A DNA stretch of 64,000 nucleotides from Aestuariibacter sp. GS-14 (lineage in GTDB: Bacteria; Pseudomonadota; Gammaproteobacteria; Enterobacterales; Alteromonadaceae). Location: the NCBI RefSeq assembly GCF_006494365.1, contig NZ_VHIP01000001.1:310001-374000 (forward strand). Reading direction: 5' to 3'. The notes under the pieces were generated by a model. The model did no database searches. It was not told the origin of the DNA and was given only the letters and a program-made list of their open reading frames with translations. Positions 55,481-64,000 of the stretch are shown piece after piece (the stretch's first letter is position 1; every line of letters starts with the position of its first letter). The position numbers were made by a program, and so were the translations under genes.

Positions 55481-55583
55481 TCTACTCATCGGTCGATTGC
55501 AGTCTGCCCCCACATATTGCAACTCGACCGTTTTTCTTAGTTTCTACTCATCGTTATTTGATTATGGACTGCAGTCTGCCCCC
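55481..55583. repeat. Two imperfect repeats forming related hairpins
   Basis: Each copy has TCTACTCATCG (55481-55491; 55543-55553) followed by GCAGTCTGCCCCC (55499-55511; 55571-55583). Read on the minus strand, the second element sits in the loop of a stem-loop. In the copy nearer flagellin 2 the stem is CGGTCGA-TTGCA paired with TGCAA-TCGACCG; in the other it is GGACTG paired with CAGTCC. The G-rich loop is kept while the stems differ. Confidence 0.5.
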
Positions 55584-55625
55584 GCATTTTTACAGTCCTG
55601 AGCATCATCATGCGTTCACTCGATG

Positions 55626-56453
55626 CTATTGCAGTAACTGCAATGCTGCTTGTGGACGCTGATTAGCCTGGCTAAGTACCGTAGTACTGGCCTGCTGGAT
55701 AATCTGCCAGCGTGTTAACTCTGCCGTTTCAGTGGCAAAGTCTGTATCCCGGATCCGTGACCGTGCGGCCGACGCATTCTCGGAGATATTGCTTAAGTTT
55801 CTGATAGTTGACTGGAAACGGTTTTGTACCGCACCTAAGTCTGCCCGCTTGGCATCGATAGCCGAGATAGCCGCATCGATCACCGGAAGCGTTGCTGAAG
55901 CCTGTCCGGCTGTCAGTACACTGGCGTTATACCCGTTGGTAAGGCCAGAGAAACCGTAACCGCCCGGACGAGACAAGTTAAAACTGATAAACTGACCTGC
56001 TTGTGCACCCACCAGGAATGCGGTAGAGAAGGCCCCTGTCAAAATATCGCCACCGGCAAACTGTGAGGTTGCAGCGATACGGCTGATCTCCAGTTTTAGG
56101 GCTGATACTTCTTTTTGCAGTGCCAGTCTGTCTGCAGACGTGTTGATACCGTTTTGTGCCTGAATAGCCAGCACACGGATGCGTTGCAGCGCAGTGGTGA
56201 TTTCTTGCATGGCGCCTTCAGCAACCTGAGCAAGAGAGATGCCGTCATTGGCATTTCGAACAGCCTGATCAAGACCCATAATTTGAGACGTGATCCGATC
56301 TGAGATTTGCAATCCAGCCGCGTCATCTTTGGCGCTGTTAATCCGGAAACCGGAAGACAGGCGCTCAAAAGCGGTACTCAAATGCAAATTAGAGGTAAAT
56401 AGTTGCCGCTGAGCATTCAGCGACGACACATTCGTGCTAACGTATAAGCTCAT
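55626..56453 (-). CDS. Flagellin (array gene 3, type B)
   Basis: 275 residues, D0/D1 only. It opens [19 protein letters not shown], keeps [21 protein letters not shown], and ends [29 protein letters not shown]. Like gene 2 it has DGISLAQ and [13 protein letters not shown]. The central loop ([28 protein letters not shown]) is the most divergent of the four. AGGAG precedes the ATG and a sigma-28 promoter lies about 150 bases upstream. Confidence 0.94.
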   Translation of the reverse strand: MSLYVSTNVSSLNAQRQLFTSNLHLSTAFERLSSGFRINSAKDDAAGLQISDRITSQIMGLDQAVRNANDGISLAQVAEGAMQEITTALQRIRVLAIQAQNGINTSADRLALQKEVSALKLEISRIAATSQFAGGDILTGAFSTAFLVGAQAGQFISFNLSRPGGYGFSGLTNGYNASVLTAGQASATLPVIDAAISAIDAKRADLGAVQNRFQSTIRNLSNISENASAARSRIRDTDFATETAELTRWQIIQQASTTVLSQANQRPQAALQLLQ

Positions 56454-56598
56454 TTTGTAATCTCCTAACGATTTTGTATTACCCAGGTTTTTATTGTTTT
56501 TGTTAACCTGGTTTGGCCGATCATGTTGTTGTTATTGGGGCGATCAGCCTGGCACTTTTGCGTATTTATTATTTTTGTTCGCAGTGCCTTTGTAATAG

Positions 56599-56626
56599 TT
56601 ATCGTACGGGCAGGAGAAATCCTTTA
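56599..56626 (-). promoter_or_regulatory. Sigma-28 promoter of flagellin 3
   Basis: On the minus strand TAAA (56623-56626), a 16-base spacer, then TACGATAA (56599-56606): the -35 is perfect and six of eight -10 bases match the FliA consensus. The spacing is one base longer than ideal. Confidence 0.62.
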
Positions 56627-56684
56627 GCCTTTTTTTACTAAATTTTTTTAAGCTTATTTTTCAGTTAGTTAGAAGCAGCAAGGC

Positions 56685-56707
56685 GCCGGACTTTCGTCCG
56701 GCTTTTT
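56685..56707 (+). terminator. Hairpin with plus-strand T tract between flagellins 3 and 4
   Basis: GCCGGAC-TTTC-GTCCGGC is a perfect seven-pair stem followed on the plus strand by TTTTT. On the minus strand, where flagellin 4 ends about 100 bases earlier, no T tract follows. It is oriented to stop antisense transcription into flagellin 4, or it works only as a 3'-end-stabilising hairpin. Confidence 0.55.
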
Positions 56708-56803
56708 GCTCTTTTTTTAAAGAGTGAGCCTACTCTCTGCTGTCAGGTGGATACCTGGTTCACTACCTCCTGGCCCCATTCCCTGACTTAGGAATCACGT
56801 GGA

Positions 56804-57628
56804 TTAACCTAATAACTGCAACGCTGTTTGTGGACGCTGATTTGCCTGCGACAATACAGTAGTACTTGCCTGCTGGATAATCTGGTTACGCGTCAGTGAT
56901 GCAGTCTCTGTTGCGAAGTCTGTATCTTTGATACGAGAACGTGCGCCAGATACGTTTTCTGCGATGTTGCTGAGGTTACGAATAGTAGATTGGAAGCGGT
57001 TTTGCAGAGCACCCAATTGAGCACGTTGCGCACCGACTGCGGAAATTGCAGTGTCGACTGCAGTAAGCGCTGCTGATGCTGTGGCAAAAGAGGACACTGA
57101 CACTGAACCAACGCCCAGGCCTGATGCACCAAAACCACCGGTACGAGACAGGTTTACAGAGATGGTCTGACCGCCGTTGGCACCTACCAGGAACTTAGCG
57201 GAGAAGCCACCGGTCAGAATATCTAAACCACCGAACTGCGAATCAGTAGAAATTCGGGACAACTCACTGATCAGTGCGTTTACTTCCTGCTGAAGCGCCA
57301 CGCGGTCTGAAGACGAGTTAATACCGTTTTGCGACTGCACAGCTAACTGACGAATACGCTGTAAAGCGGTAGTCGTTTCGTTAAGTGCACCTTCAGCGGT
57401 TTGCGTTAATGAAATAGCGTCGTTGGCGTTACGCACGGCTTGGTTCAGACCTTGGATCTGAGAAGTCATACGATCGGTAATTTGCAGACCCGCCGCATCG
57501 TCAGATGCACGGTTAATGCGGAATCCTGATGACAGACGCTCAAATGAAGTGCTTAATGAGTTAGACACATCGAACAACTGGCGTTGCGCGTTTAATGCGG
57601 ACACATTGGTATTGACGTACAAAGACAT
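56804..57628 (-). CDS. Flagellin (array gene 4, type A)
   Basis: 274 residues, D0/D1 only. It is very similar to array gene 1 throughout, including [34 protein letters not shown] and LVGANGGQTISVNLSRTGG; differences are scattered (for example RINRASDDAAGL in place of RINSAADDAAGL). TAGGAGA precedes the ATG and a good sigma-28 promoter lies upstream. With gene 1 it flanks the two type-B genes. Confidence 0.94.
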   Translation of the reverse strand: MSLYVNTNVSALNAQRQLFDVSNSLSTSFERLSSGFRINRASDDAAGLQITDRMTSQIQGLNQAVRNANDAISLTQTAEGALNETTTALQRIRQLAVQSQNGINSSSDRVALQQEVNALISELSRISTDSQFGGLDILTGGFSAKFLVGANGGQTISVNLSRTGGFGASGLGVGSVSVSSFATASAALTAVDTAISAVGAQRAQLGALQNRFQSTIRNLSNIAENVSGARSRIKDTDFATETASLTRNQIIQQASTTVLSQANQRPQTALQLLG

Positions 57629-57746
57629 AAGTCTCTCCTACACTCTCAATCCAGCTGGAGCTGGCTGCCGGGATCTCCGGCGTTACATTGTATTAGTAGT
57701 CATCAAAACCTGAGGGGTAATTGATGAACTGGCTCTCTCAAATCCT

Positions 57747-57773
57747 ATATCGACATTCTTGAAATTCCCTTTA
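57747..57773 (-). promoter_or_regulatory. Sigma-28 promoter of flagellin 4
   Basis: On the minus strand TAAA (57770-57773), exactly 15 bases, then GTCGATAT (57747-57754), with six of eight -10 bases matching the FliA consensus. The leader to the ATG at 57628 is about 110 bases. Confidence 0.75.
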
Positions 57774-57798
57774 ATAAAATTTTCAAAAAATCTTTAGC

Positions 57799-57820
57799 GA
57801 CGGATCGGAAACGCTATACT
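57799..57820 (+). promoter_or_regulatory. Weak candidate sigma-70 promoter of the sialidase-fold gene
   Basis: TATACT at 57815-57820 is a good -10 box, 45 bases before the ATG at 57865. The base region around 57793-57798 (TTTAGC) is a poor -35 at 16-base spacing. Confidence 0.3.
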
Positions 57821-57864
57821 GAGAGCTCAACAGCTTTGCCGTTGGCACAATTCAAGTGGCATCC

Positions 57865-58827
57865 ATGTTTCAAGAGATAAAATTGAAAATTCAATTAGAT
57901 AACATAAAGCGAGTGTGTACCGGGCAACGTCATAATGCCTTTGGTGATGCCGTGATCTTTCAGGATCAGTTATTCATCAGCTATCGCAGTGGTACTCATC
58001 ACATGAGCGACGACGGAAAAATCATCGTTGTGCAGTGCAACCTCAACGGCCAGAGTGTGTCTTATCATCCGCTGGTACTGCCGGGTTATGATTTACGGGA
58101 TCCGCATTTCACTCTCACCCAGAGCGGCAAACTCATGTTGATTGCTCACACACGCTCTTCCCCGGCACATCCAGTACCCGAAACCGTGAGTTGGTTTTCA
58201 ACCGGGAATAACACCTGGTCAGGTATACACTTCCCTGGCCCCAGGGTATGGTGGTTGTGGCGGGCAAAAGAACATAATGGCATGTGCTGGGGGCTGGGTT
58301 ATCTGCGCCAGGCCAACCAACTCAATTTGTATGCGGGTCAGTTACGCGGGCGAATGGAGTTAAAGCGTGAAGCCATCCTGTCGAAAAAGAAACACGGACT
58401 GGGGTATCCCAACGAAAGCGATTTGGTCTTTACGTCTGATGATCGTCTGATCGCGATTGTACGACGTGATGCCGATACCTATACCGCTCAATTAGGCATA
58501 AGCAAGCCGCCCTACACTCAGTTTAAGTGGCAGGATCTGAAAATGTACATTGGAGGGCCTGCTATGTTGTTACTGAATGATGATTCAGCATTGGTTGCTG
58601 GCAGACACTGGGATGGCAAAAATTTGCACACCCGGCTTTGGCAACTCAATATCACTACGGCAAAATTAACCACCCTGGCGGTGTTACCCAGTGCAGGTGA
58701 CAATGGTTATCCGGGACTGGCAATTCACAACGACAGGTTATTGATGACGTATTATTCGTCTCACATCGATAACCAAAGCCGAATGTATCTGGCCACATTC
58801 AGCGTTGACCAGACTAGAGATAGTTAA
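57865..58827 (+). CDS. Sialidase-fold (BNR-type propeller) protein
   Basis: 320 residues from the ATG at 57865 (a GTG at 57856 is the alternative). It has no signal peptide, so it should be cytoplasmic. Sequence blocks FISYRSGTHHMSDDGKI, GYDLRDPHFTLTQSGKLML, WWLWRAKEHNGMCWGLGY, VRRDADTYTAQLGISKPPY and LPSAGDNGYPGLAIH match the pattern of uncharacterised six-bladed propeller proteins often annotated as exo-alpha-sialidase. Arginines in YRSG and LRDP could be part of a carboxylate-binding cluster. It lies between flagellin 4 and flgL on the opposite strand, with a 14-base tail overlap with flgL. A role on nonulosonic acid glycans is conceivable but unproven. Confidence 0.75.
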   Translation: MFQEIKLKIQLDNIKRVCTGQRHNAFGDAVIFQDQLFISYRSGTHHMSDDGKIIVVQCNLNGQSVSYHPLVLPGYDLRDPHFTLTQSGKLMLIAHTRSSPAHPVPETVSWFSTGNNTWSGIHFPGPRVWWLWRAKEHNGMCWGLGYLRQANQLNLYAGQLRGRMELKREAILSKKKHGLGYPNESDLVFTSDDRLIAIVRRDADTYTAQLGISKPPYTQFKWQDLKMYIGGPAMLLLNDDSALVAGRHWDGKNLHTRLWQLNITTAKLTTLAVLPSAGDNGYPGLAIHNDRLLMTYYSSHIDNQSRMYLATFSVDQTRDS

Positions 58828-60043
58828 ATAAACTCAGGTTGGAAATTTTTGGAAAAGTAGACAGCGCGGCAGTTAATGCCGCTTCCTGTTTCGCGAACTC
58901 TGCAGAGGCTTCGGCATAATCCACATCCTGAATAGCTGAACGCGCTTCTTTGGTTGCCACTTCCAAATCCAGATTGGTCTCGTAAACGGATTCAGCAACA
59001 TTTAAGCGCGCACCAATCGACGACACCTCAAATCCGATTTTTTCAAGTGCATTATCAATGCCCACTAAGGCATCACTCAAGCCTTCTCTGAAGTCTGAAT
59101 CACTGACATTCTCATTACTTAACACGGCTTGTAGTTCATGCAGTGTTTGCGCAATGTTTTTCTTTTCAGGTGCGTCCAGCTGGAAATTAAGGGTAGAACC
59201 AGTATTACCAGTTAATGTGAAATCGATACCCGCAAATGTGAAAGGTTCGCCACTGGTATAGCCTTTGGTGGCCACAACCGCACCGGTACCGGTATTGGTG
59301 ATTTGCACCTGGGTGGGCGAAATCACACTGACCTGGTAATTATTATTTGCTGCGGTTACCGGATCGTAATTATTACGGTAAAACTTATCGAAATCTCCCT
59401 GACCTGCCACCAGCGCATAATCCACGGTAATCCCTGAAGATCCGGTAATAGTGAAATTGCGGCGGGCTGCCACATCTTCAAATACTGATTGCCCCGATGT
59501 GCTGCTGCGGATCGTAACACTGCCAGATAACTGAACTTCATTGGTTCCACTGTCGCCCTGGAATGTGTACGCATTCCCCGATGCGCCCGGATTGAATACG
59601 AATGGCTGAGTTTCCGACTGATAACCGGCAAAGTAATAATCGCCATCGGCATTTTGCGAGTTCATTAAATCAAACACTTCGTCTTTGATTTGCGCGATTT
59701 CCGATGCCAGCGCTTTGCGGTCGGCATCCGATAACAACCCGTCACCGGCTTGTAATGCCAACACCCGAGCGCGATTCATGGTGTCGGTCATGTTGCGCAA
59801 AATCGATTCCTGCTGTGACAAAGAGCCCGTCACCAAATCGTTATTGCGCTGAAACTGCTTCAGGCTGTCGAGCTCTTCTGTCATACGGATGACTTTTGCC
59901 GAGCCCACCGGATCATCTGATGGCTTGTTAATGCGCTTGCCCGACGACAAGGCAAGCTGTGTATCCGCCAACCCGGCCTGATTATCCATAATGGCGCGGA
60001 TATTCTGATCGTAAAGCTGATTGGTTGTAATTCGCATAGACAC
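58814..60043 (-). CDS. flgL: Flagellar hook-filament junction protein FlgL
   Basis: 409 residues with the flagellin-like N-terminus MRITTNQLYDQNIRAIMDNQ, SSGKRINKPSDDPVGSAKVIRM and a C-terminal ARSAIQDVDYAEASAEFAKQE helix. Between them is a longer beta-rich domain (about 140-300). FlgL joins the hook to the filament via FlgK. It overlaps flgK by one base. Confidence 0.94.
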   Translation of the reverse strand: MSMRITTNQLYDQNIRAIMDNQAGLADTQLALSSGKRINKPSDDPVGSAKVIRMTEELDSLKQFQRNNDLVTGSLSQQESILRNMTDTMNRARVLALQAGDGLLSDADRKALASEIAQIKDEVFDLMNSQNADGDYYFAGYQSETQPFVFNPGASGNAYTFQGDSGTNEVQLSGSVTIRSSTSGQSVFEDVAARRNFTITGSSGITVDYALVAGQGDFDKFYRNNYDPVTAANNNYQVSVISPTQVQITNTGTGAVVATKGYTSGEPFTFAGIDFTLTGNTGSTLNFQLDAPEKKNIAQTLHELQAVLSNENVSDSDFREGLSDALVGIDNALEKIGFEVSSIGARLNVAESVYETNLDLEVATKEARSAIQDVDYAEASAEFAKQEAALTAALSTFPKISNLSLFNYL

Positions 60044-62175
60044 TACCTAACCGACGATAAAATGGTGTTAAACAATTCCTGTGCGGTAGACAGGATCCTG
60101 GCGGCAGCCGCATACGACTGCTGATATCTCACCAGATTTGCCGCTTCCTCATCCAAACTCACGCCCGACACAGAATCGAACCATTCAGATGACTGTACCT
60201 TCATCGCTTCCGCAGCTTGTAAAGCAATACTCGCCGACGACGCTTCCTCTCCGATTCGGCTCACCAGTGTCGAATAGCTCTCATGCAATGTGCGTGGCTG
60301 ACTAACACTGTTAGTACTTAATTTGGTCAAGCCCTGCTTTTGTAAGCCCGCAAGAGCCAGCGCATTGGTATTGTCGTAGCTGCCGTCAGTATTGTAGCTG
60401 ATGGTAAAGCTGTCGCCTGCAACCGGTTTACCCTGCAAGCTAAAATCATACCCCGGGTAGTCATTCAGCGCAGAAAACGACGCCGGCCACGCCGGAGAAC
60501 CTGTCGCTTCGGCTTGTGCTAGTAAGTTGGTGTAATCAGTTACGCCACTGACACTGGTGATCACATTTGCTGGTGATTCACCATCCAGCACATTAAAACT
60601 GGTTTCCGAGGTAAATACGATTTGTAGTGGCGCCCCCACTGTTGCACTGGGCGAACCGGCCAGACCGTGTATACCACCTGAGCCATCAAACGCTGAGGCA
60701 TCAGCACCTAACGACGCATCCACTTCAGTGTTTGTCACTTTAGTGGCAACCACCTGGGCATCACCCAGATTACTGTTGCTCACGTCCACCCGAATCGGGC
60801 TGGCAAACGCCAAATCTTCCGGGCGCGTAGTAGCCATCTCAATATCACTGGCACTGTATTTAACCGGCTGGAATAAAAATTCATTGCCAACGCTATAACC
60901 CGATGCAGACTGGAATTCAATTTCAATCCCGCCGGGTAATTCAGTAAATCCACTGGTTACGGCAATCCCCGTGTAAGTGACAGGCTGGTTATTTTCATCT
61001 TTTTTAGGACTGCCATCGGCATTGAGCAGTTCTACCGATACTTGTGACGGTACCCCGCCAGACACAGCCGTTACCGTAACCCGGATATCCGCGTCCGTTA
61101 CAGCACTGCCCTGCCCCGGCGTAAATTGCCCCGCTACTTTAAGCGTATCGGGTGTCCCCGAATACGGTAGCCCGGTTAATTCCGGTAATGTAAAAATGTC
61201 ACCGCCAAGTTGGAAATCTAAATCCATGCCCAACCGGTTCTGGCTATTCACCGCGTCGGCAAAGGCTACCGCCAGTTGGCCAATATCCCGCTGTGCCGGG
61301 CCTAATACTTCATCCCGGTAGCGGAACAAGCCACCCAGCGAGCCGCCTAAATCATCTTCGGTGATACGAATATTAGTATTGGCTTTTGCGCCATCGAACG
61401 TGGTTGCCAATTGCAGTTGTTTGTACATCACATCAGCGCTATCGGTGAGTTCAAACAAGTTAAAGCTGCCATCTTCTAATACCAACGATTCGCCACTGCT
61501 AAGATTCACTAGCAGTGAACCATTGGCGTTGCGGCTTTCGCGGATCTCGATAGACATTAATCCTGCTAGTTCGTTAATGGCATTATCGCGTTCGTTTAGC
61601 AGTGCAGTGGGCTCGCCACCGGTGTGATTGCCTTTTACAACCAGAATGGCTTTGTTCAGATCGCCAATGGTTTTGATCAGGTTATTTGAGCGGTTAACCA
61701 TACTCTGAAATTCAAGGTTGAGTTCATCTTCCTTGTAATTCATAAAATCAGCAATGGAGCTCATACGGCGGAGCATGGAACTCCCCTGGCTCAACACCAG
61801 GTCGCGCGATGCCAGATTAGTTGGATCGTCAGCGGCAGTTTGCACGGAGGCAAAAAATTCACTCAAGCCGGTGGATAAAGAATTGGCTTCATTAGCCAGC
61901 AAATTATCAATGGCTTCTGTTTTGTTATAAAACGTTTCCCACTCGCCAACCTGAGTAATATCGCGACGCATTTGATTTTGTGCGAACACGTCGATCACGC
62001 GCTCGGTGGTGGCTTTACCTACCCCACCCAATATTTCATTAGTGAATACCGTACGCTCGCGAACATAGCCTTCTGAATTTACGTTGGCAATGTTGTTACT
62101 GGTGGTCGCCAACAGGCGGCTGCTGGCGTTAACGCCACTGGTTGCAATGGAATACAGATCAACATTGCTACTCAT
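60043..62175 (-). CDS. flgK: Flagellar hook-associated protein FlgK
   Basis: 710 residues. The N-terminus MSSNVDLYSIATSGVNASSRLLATTSNNIANVNSEGYVRERT is the flagellar rod/hook signature, and the C-terminus SSEWFDSVSGVSLDEEAANLVRYQQSYAAAARILSTAQEL is the FlgK helix. The central 300 residues are variable beta-rich surface domains. It is longer than the 550-residue enteric FlgK. It lies 26 bases after flgJ. Confidence 0.94.
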   Translation of the reverse strand: MSSNVDLYSIATSGVNASSRLLATTSNNIANVNSEGYVRERTVFTNEILGGVGKATTERVIDVFAQNQMRRDITQVGEWETFYNKTEAIDNLLANEANSLSTGLSEFFASVQTAADDPTNLASRDLVLSQGSSMLRRMSSIADFMNYKEDELNLEFQSMVNRSNNLIKTIGDLNKAILVVKGNHTGGEPTALLNERDNAINELAGLMSIEIRESRNANGSLLVNLSSGESLVLEDGSFNLFELTDSADVMYKQLQLATTFDGAKANTNIRITEDDLGGSLGGLFRYRDEVLGPAQRDIGQLAVAFADAVNSQNRLGMDLDFQLGGDIFTLPELTGLPYSGTPDTLKVAGQFTPGQGSAVTDADIRVTVTAVSGGVPSQVSVELLNADGSPKKDENNQPVTYTGIAVTSGFTELPGGIEIEFQSASGYSVGNEFLFQPVKYSASDIEMATTRPEDLAFASPIRVDVSNSNLGDAQVVATKVTNTEVDASLGADASAFDGSGGIHGLAGSPSATVGAPLQIVFTSETSFNVLDGESPANVITSVSGVTDYTNLLAQAEATGSPAWPASFSALNDYPGYDFSLQGKPVAGDSFTISYNTDGSYDNTNALALAGLQKQGLTKLSTNSVSQPRTLHESYSTLVSRIGEEASSASIALQAAEAMKVQSSEWFDSVSGVSLDEEAANLVRYQQSYAAAARILSTAQELFNTILSSVR

Positions 62176-62201
62176 TATTCAGCCCCCCCGATTATGTGTG
62201 T

Positions 62202-63155
62202 TCATGGTAAATAGCCCTTGAACTGCTCACTGTTCAGCACCGACATAATCTTGTCGGCATACTGGGGATCGGTAGCGTAACCGGCCTGTTGCAGCGCATT
62301 AAAATACGCTTTTGGATCAGCCGCCTGCTCCACCGCGCCCTGATAGCGCTGTTGATTTCGAATAAAATCAACGTAGTCAGTTAATCCCTGCTCCAGCGAT
62401 TCGTAGCTGCGGAAGGCCGCTTTCTGCTGACGCGCAACAGTGCCGTCGAACTCCACCGTATCTACCGTAGCCGCATTACCTTTCCACTGGCTGTTGGCTT
62501 TAATGCCAAACAAATTATTGGTGCTATTGCCTTTGCCGTCGTGGATCACGTACTGACCCCATCCGGTCTCAACCGCGGCCTGGGCAATTAACGCTTCCGG
62601 TGTTACACCAATCTTTTCGGCAGCCTGTGATGCCACGGGATACAATGCCTGAACAAAAGCAGCAGGATTGTCAAATGCGGCGGTTTTAAATGCTTGCTGT
62701 ACTGATTCTTCTGACACAGATTCAGCCAACGCCTGAGCGTCGGCTACCTGCGAACGGTTACGCCAGTTTAGCGAGGCTAGATTGCCGTCGTTTCGCAACA
62801 CACTGGATGGCATATACTGCCCTTTCTCAGGCTGACCGAGTTGCTGCACAATTAATTTAGCCAGCCCCATGCCACCACCACTGGCCATATCTGCAGCCAT
62901 TTGCTGATCGTGCATGTCGCGGTAAAACTTCATTTGCTCAGAGTTAAAGGGGCTGTCTTCGTCAGCCATCGCATCCTGCGCTTTGCGCATAGACTTGAGC
63001 ATCATTTGCACAAAGATAGCTTCAAATTGCTGCGCGGCCTCTTTCAGTGCGTCTTTGTCGTCGCTATACACCGCTTCTTTTAAGCGGTTGATACTCGACA
63101 TATCATGCACGTTACGGGCGCTTTCCAGCGTAGTTTTGCTATTCAACAGGTCCAT
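62202..63155 (-). CDS. flgJ: Flagellar rod-cap/peptidoglycan hydrolase FlgJ
   Basis: 317 residues. The N-terminal rod-binding domain (about 40-105) has LKEAAQQFEAIFVQMMLKSMRKAQD, and the C-terminal GH73 glucosaminidase domain (about 165-315) has AAVETGWGQYVI with the catalytic Glu, NNLFGIKANSQW and YATDPQYADKI. It cuts peptidoglycan so the rod can pass. It overlaps flgI by one base. Confidence 0.94.
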   Translation of the reverse strand: MDLLNSKTTLESARNVHDMSSINRLKEAVYSDDKDALKEAAQQFEAIFVQMMLKSMRKAQDAMADEDSPFNSEQMKFYRDMHDQQMAADMASGGGMGLAKLIVQQLGQPEKGQYMPSSVLRNDGNLASLNWRNRSQVADAQALAESVSEESVQQAFKTAAFDNPAAFVQALYPVASQAAEKIGVTPEALIAQAAVETGWGQYVIHDGKGNSTNNLFGIKANSQWKGNAATVDTVEFDGTVARQQKAAFRSYESLEQGLTDYVDFIRNQQRYQGAVEQAADPKAYFNALQQAGYATDPQYADKIMSVLNSEQFKGYLP

Positions 63156-64000
63156 TAGATCACCACTAGCTCACCTTGCAAAGCTCCGGCCTGACGCAAG
63201 GCTTCAAGAATAGCCATCAAGTCGCCAGGTGCTGCGCCGACTTCGTTCACTGCGCGCACTAACTGGTCCAGTGTTACACCAGGTTCAAACTTAAACATAC
63301 GGCTGTCTGCCATATTAACGTCAATGATGGACTGGGTAGTGACCACAGTTTCACCTTCGGCTAACGCATTAGGTTGAGAAACCTGCTGGTTTTCACTGAT
63401 CGTGACGGTAAGACCACCATGGGTAATAGCGGCAGGCAACAGGCGCACATCCCGGCCAATTACAATGGTGCCAGTACGGCTGTTTACCACTACACGGGCA
63501 GGCGCATCTGCCGGGGTAAATTCGAAGTTTTCCAGGGTTGCCAAAAAGCCGACTCGCTGACCCGGATCCCGCGGCGCAGTCACACGGACAGAAGCCGCGT
63601 CTAATGGCTCAGCAATCGCATAGCCTTTCTCAGGCTGCGCGCCAAAACGCTGGTTAATGGTATCGGCCAGTGCTTTGGAGGTAGAAAAATCAGGATAATG
63701 TAGATTCAGCGTTAAACTGTCGCCAGAGGCAAATCCACTTGGTACGGAACGCTCTACCAATGCCCCATTGGCAATACGACCAACGGTTGGTGTATTAACG
63801 ATAATACGCGAGCCATCCCCCCCCTGAGCGCCAAAACCACTGACTACCAGACTTCCTTGTGCAACCGCATAAATATTGCCATCAACCCCTTTAAGGAAGG
63901 TTTGTAGCAGTGTGCCGCCCTGTAAACTACTGGCTTCACCAATCGATGACACAGTAACGTCAATAGTTTGACCCGGCTTGATAAATGGCGGCAAATCAGC
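63155..64000 (-). CDS. flgI: Flagellar P-ring protein FlgI, C-terminal part
   Basis: 281 codons plus the stop are visible; the N-terminus and signal peptide lie beyond the right edge. [29 protein letters not shown] and [37 protein letters not shown] are FlgI hallmarks. FlgI forms the periplasmic P ring around the rod. It is the first visible gene of the flgI-J-K-L run in this direction. Confidence 0.94.
   Translation of the reverse strand, partial: ADLPPFIKPGQTIDVTVSSIGEASSLQGGTLLQTFLKGVDGNIYAVAQGSLVVSGFGAQGGDGSRIIVNTPTVGRIANGALVERSVPSGFASGDSLTLNLHYPDFSTSKALADTINQRFGAQPEKGYAIAEPLDAASVRVTAPRDPGQRVGFLATLENFEFTPADAPARVVVNSRTGTIVIGRDVRLLPAAITHGGLTVTISENQQVSQPNALAEGETVVTTQSIIDVNMADSRMFKFEPGVTLDQLVRAVNEVGAAPGDLMAILEALRQAGALQGELVVI

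Larger units (their letters stand above)
55161..55625. other. 465-base spacer between flagellins 2 and 3
   Basis: No credible gene. It holds a perfect inverted repeat GCGTCAGT-N8-ACTGACGC (55266-55289), a possible sigma-54 promoter for flagellin 2 (55292-55308), and two related hairpin-forming repeats (55481-55511 and 55543-55583). None of the hairpins has a clear T tract on the minus strand, so the end of flagellin 3 transcription is not obvious. Confidence 0.5.
56454..56803. other. 350-base spacer between flagellins 3 and 4
   Basis: No credible gene. It carries the sigma-28 promoter of flagellin 3 (56599-56626) and a hairpin GCCGGAC-TTTC-GTCCGGC (56685-56702) whose T tract is on the plus strand. 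The text CACTACCTCCTGGC followed by a CATTCC block near 56761 also occurs near 55378, another sign of past duplication in the array. Confidence 0.5.

Noticed and set aside
55441-55600. CRISPR array or integron attC sites
   Set aside because: Only two imperfect repeats of unequal spacing, with no cas or integrase gene.

Overview
The window looks like the chromosome of a marine gammaproteobacterium of the Alteromonadales type. The evidence is several short (about 275 aa) flagellins beginning MSLYVNTNVS, an FlrA/FlrB/FlrC sigma-54 flagellar hierarchy, flgIJKL next to flagellins and flaG-fliD-fliS, and a pseudaminic acid operon with a Maf flagellin glycosyltransferase. No insertion sequence, prophage, tRNA, rRNA or CRISPR array was seen. 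Genus and species cannot be fixed from the sequence alone.

Layout. (1) 1-6921, minus strand: the start of an XylR-type sigma-54 activator and a four-gene envelope module (DUF1302 outer-membrane protein, DUF1329 protein, YCF48/BNR propeller, RND/MMPL transporter). A divergent LysR gene (7201-8118) has an ATAC-N7-GTAT operator in front of it. (2) 8180-12356, minus: the flagellar regulators flrC, flrB and flrA, with a clear sigma-54 promoter before flrB. (3) 12634-13434, minus: a divergent, orphan flagellin-like gene. (4) 13708-16999, plus: a three-gene sugar operon (MDR dehydrogenase, nucleotidyltransferase-kinase fusion, sugar-1-phosphate nucleotidyltransferase) behind a near-consensus sigma-28 promoter. 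(5) 16989-49495, minus: a 32.5-kb run of 27 tightly packed or overlapping genes. It starts with pseB-C-F-I-G-H, continues with an acyl-handling set (ACP, ketoreductase-like SDR, AMP ligase, LuxE-like and LuxC-like proteins) around the maf gene, then an LTA-synthase-like sulfatase and three large glycan-related proteins, and ends in a second sugar block with epimerases, a GmhA-like isomerase, methyltransferases, a two-subunit ThDP dehydrogenase, an aldolase/acylating aldehyde dehydrogenase pair and a pyruvate-type ThDP enzyme. (6) 49766-52434, minus: fliT-like, fliS, fliD, flaG. (7) 52533-57628, minus: four tandem flagellins in an A-B-B-A order. (8) 57865-58827, plus: a sialidase-fold protein. 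(9) 58814-64000, minus: flgL, flgK, flgJ and the 3' part of flgI.

How they work together (inference). FlrA and sigma-54 drive flrBC; FliA (sigma-28) drives three of the flagellins and, unusually, the plus-strand sugar operon. The Pse genes make CMP-pseudaminic acid, Maf transfers it to flagellin, and the rest of the 27-gene run appears able to build a second, branched or acyl-decorated sugar or to decorate Pse. The most novel-looking part is the module at 16989-24791 that joins ThDP carboligase-type enzymes and a DmpG/DmpF-type aldolase-dehydrogenase pair to sugar-nucleotide genes, together with the LuxC/LuxE/ACP/ligase set in the same transcription unit.
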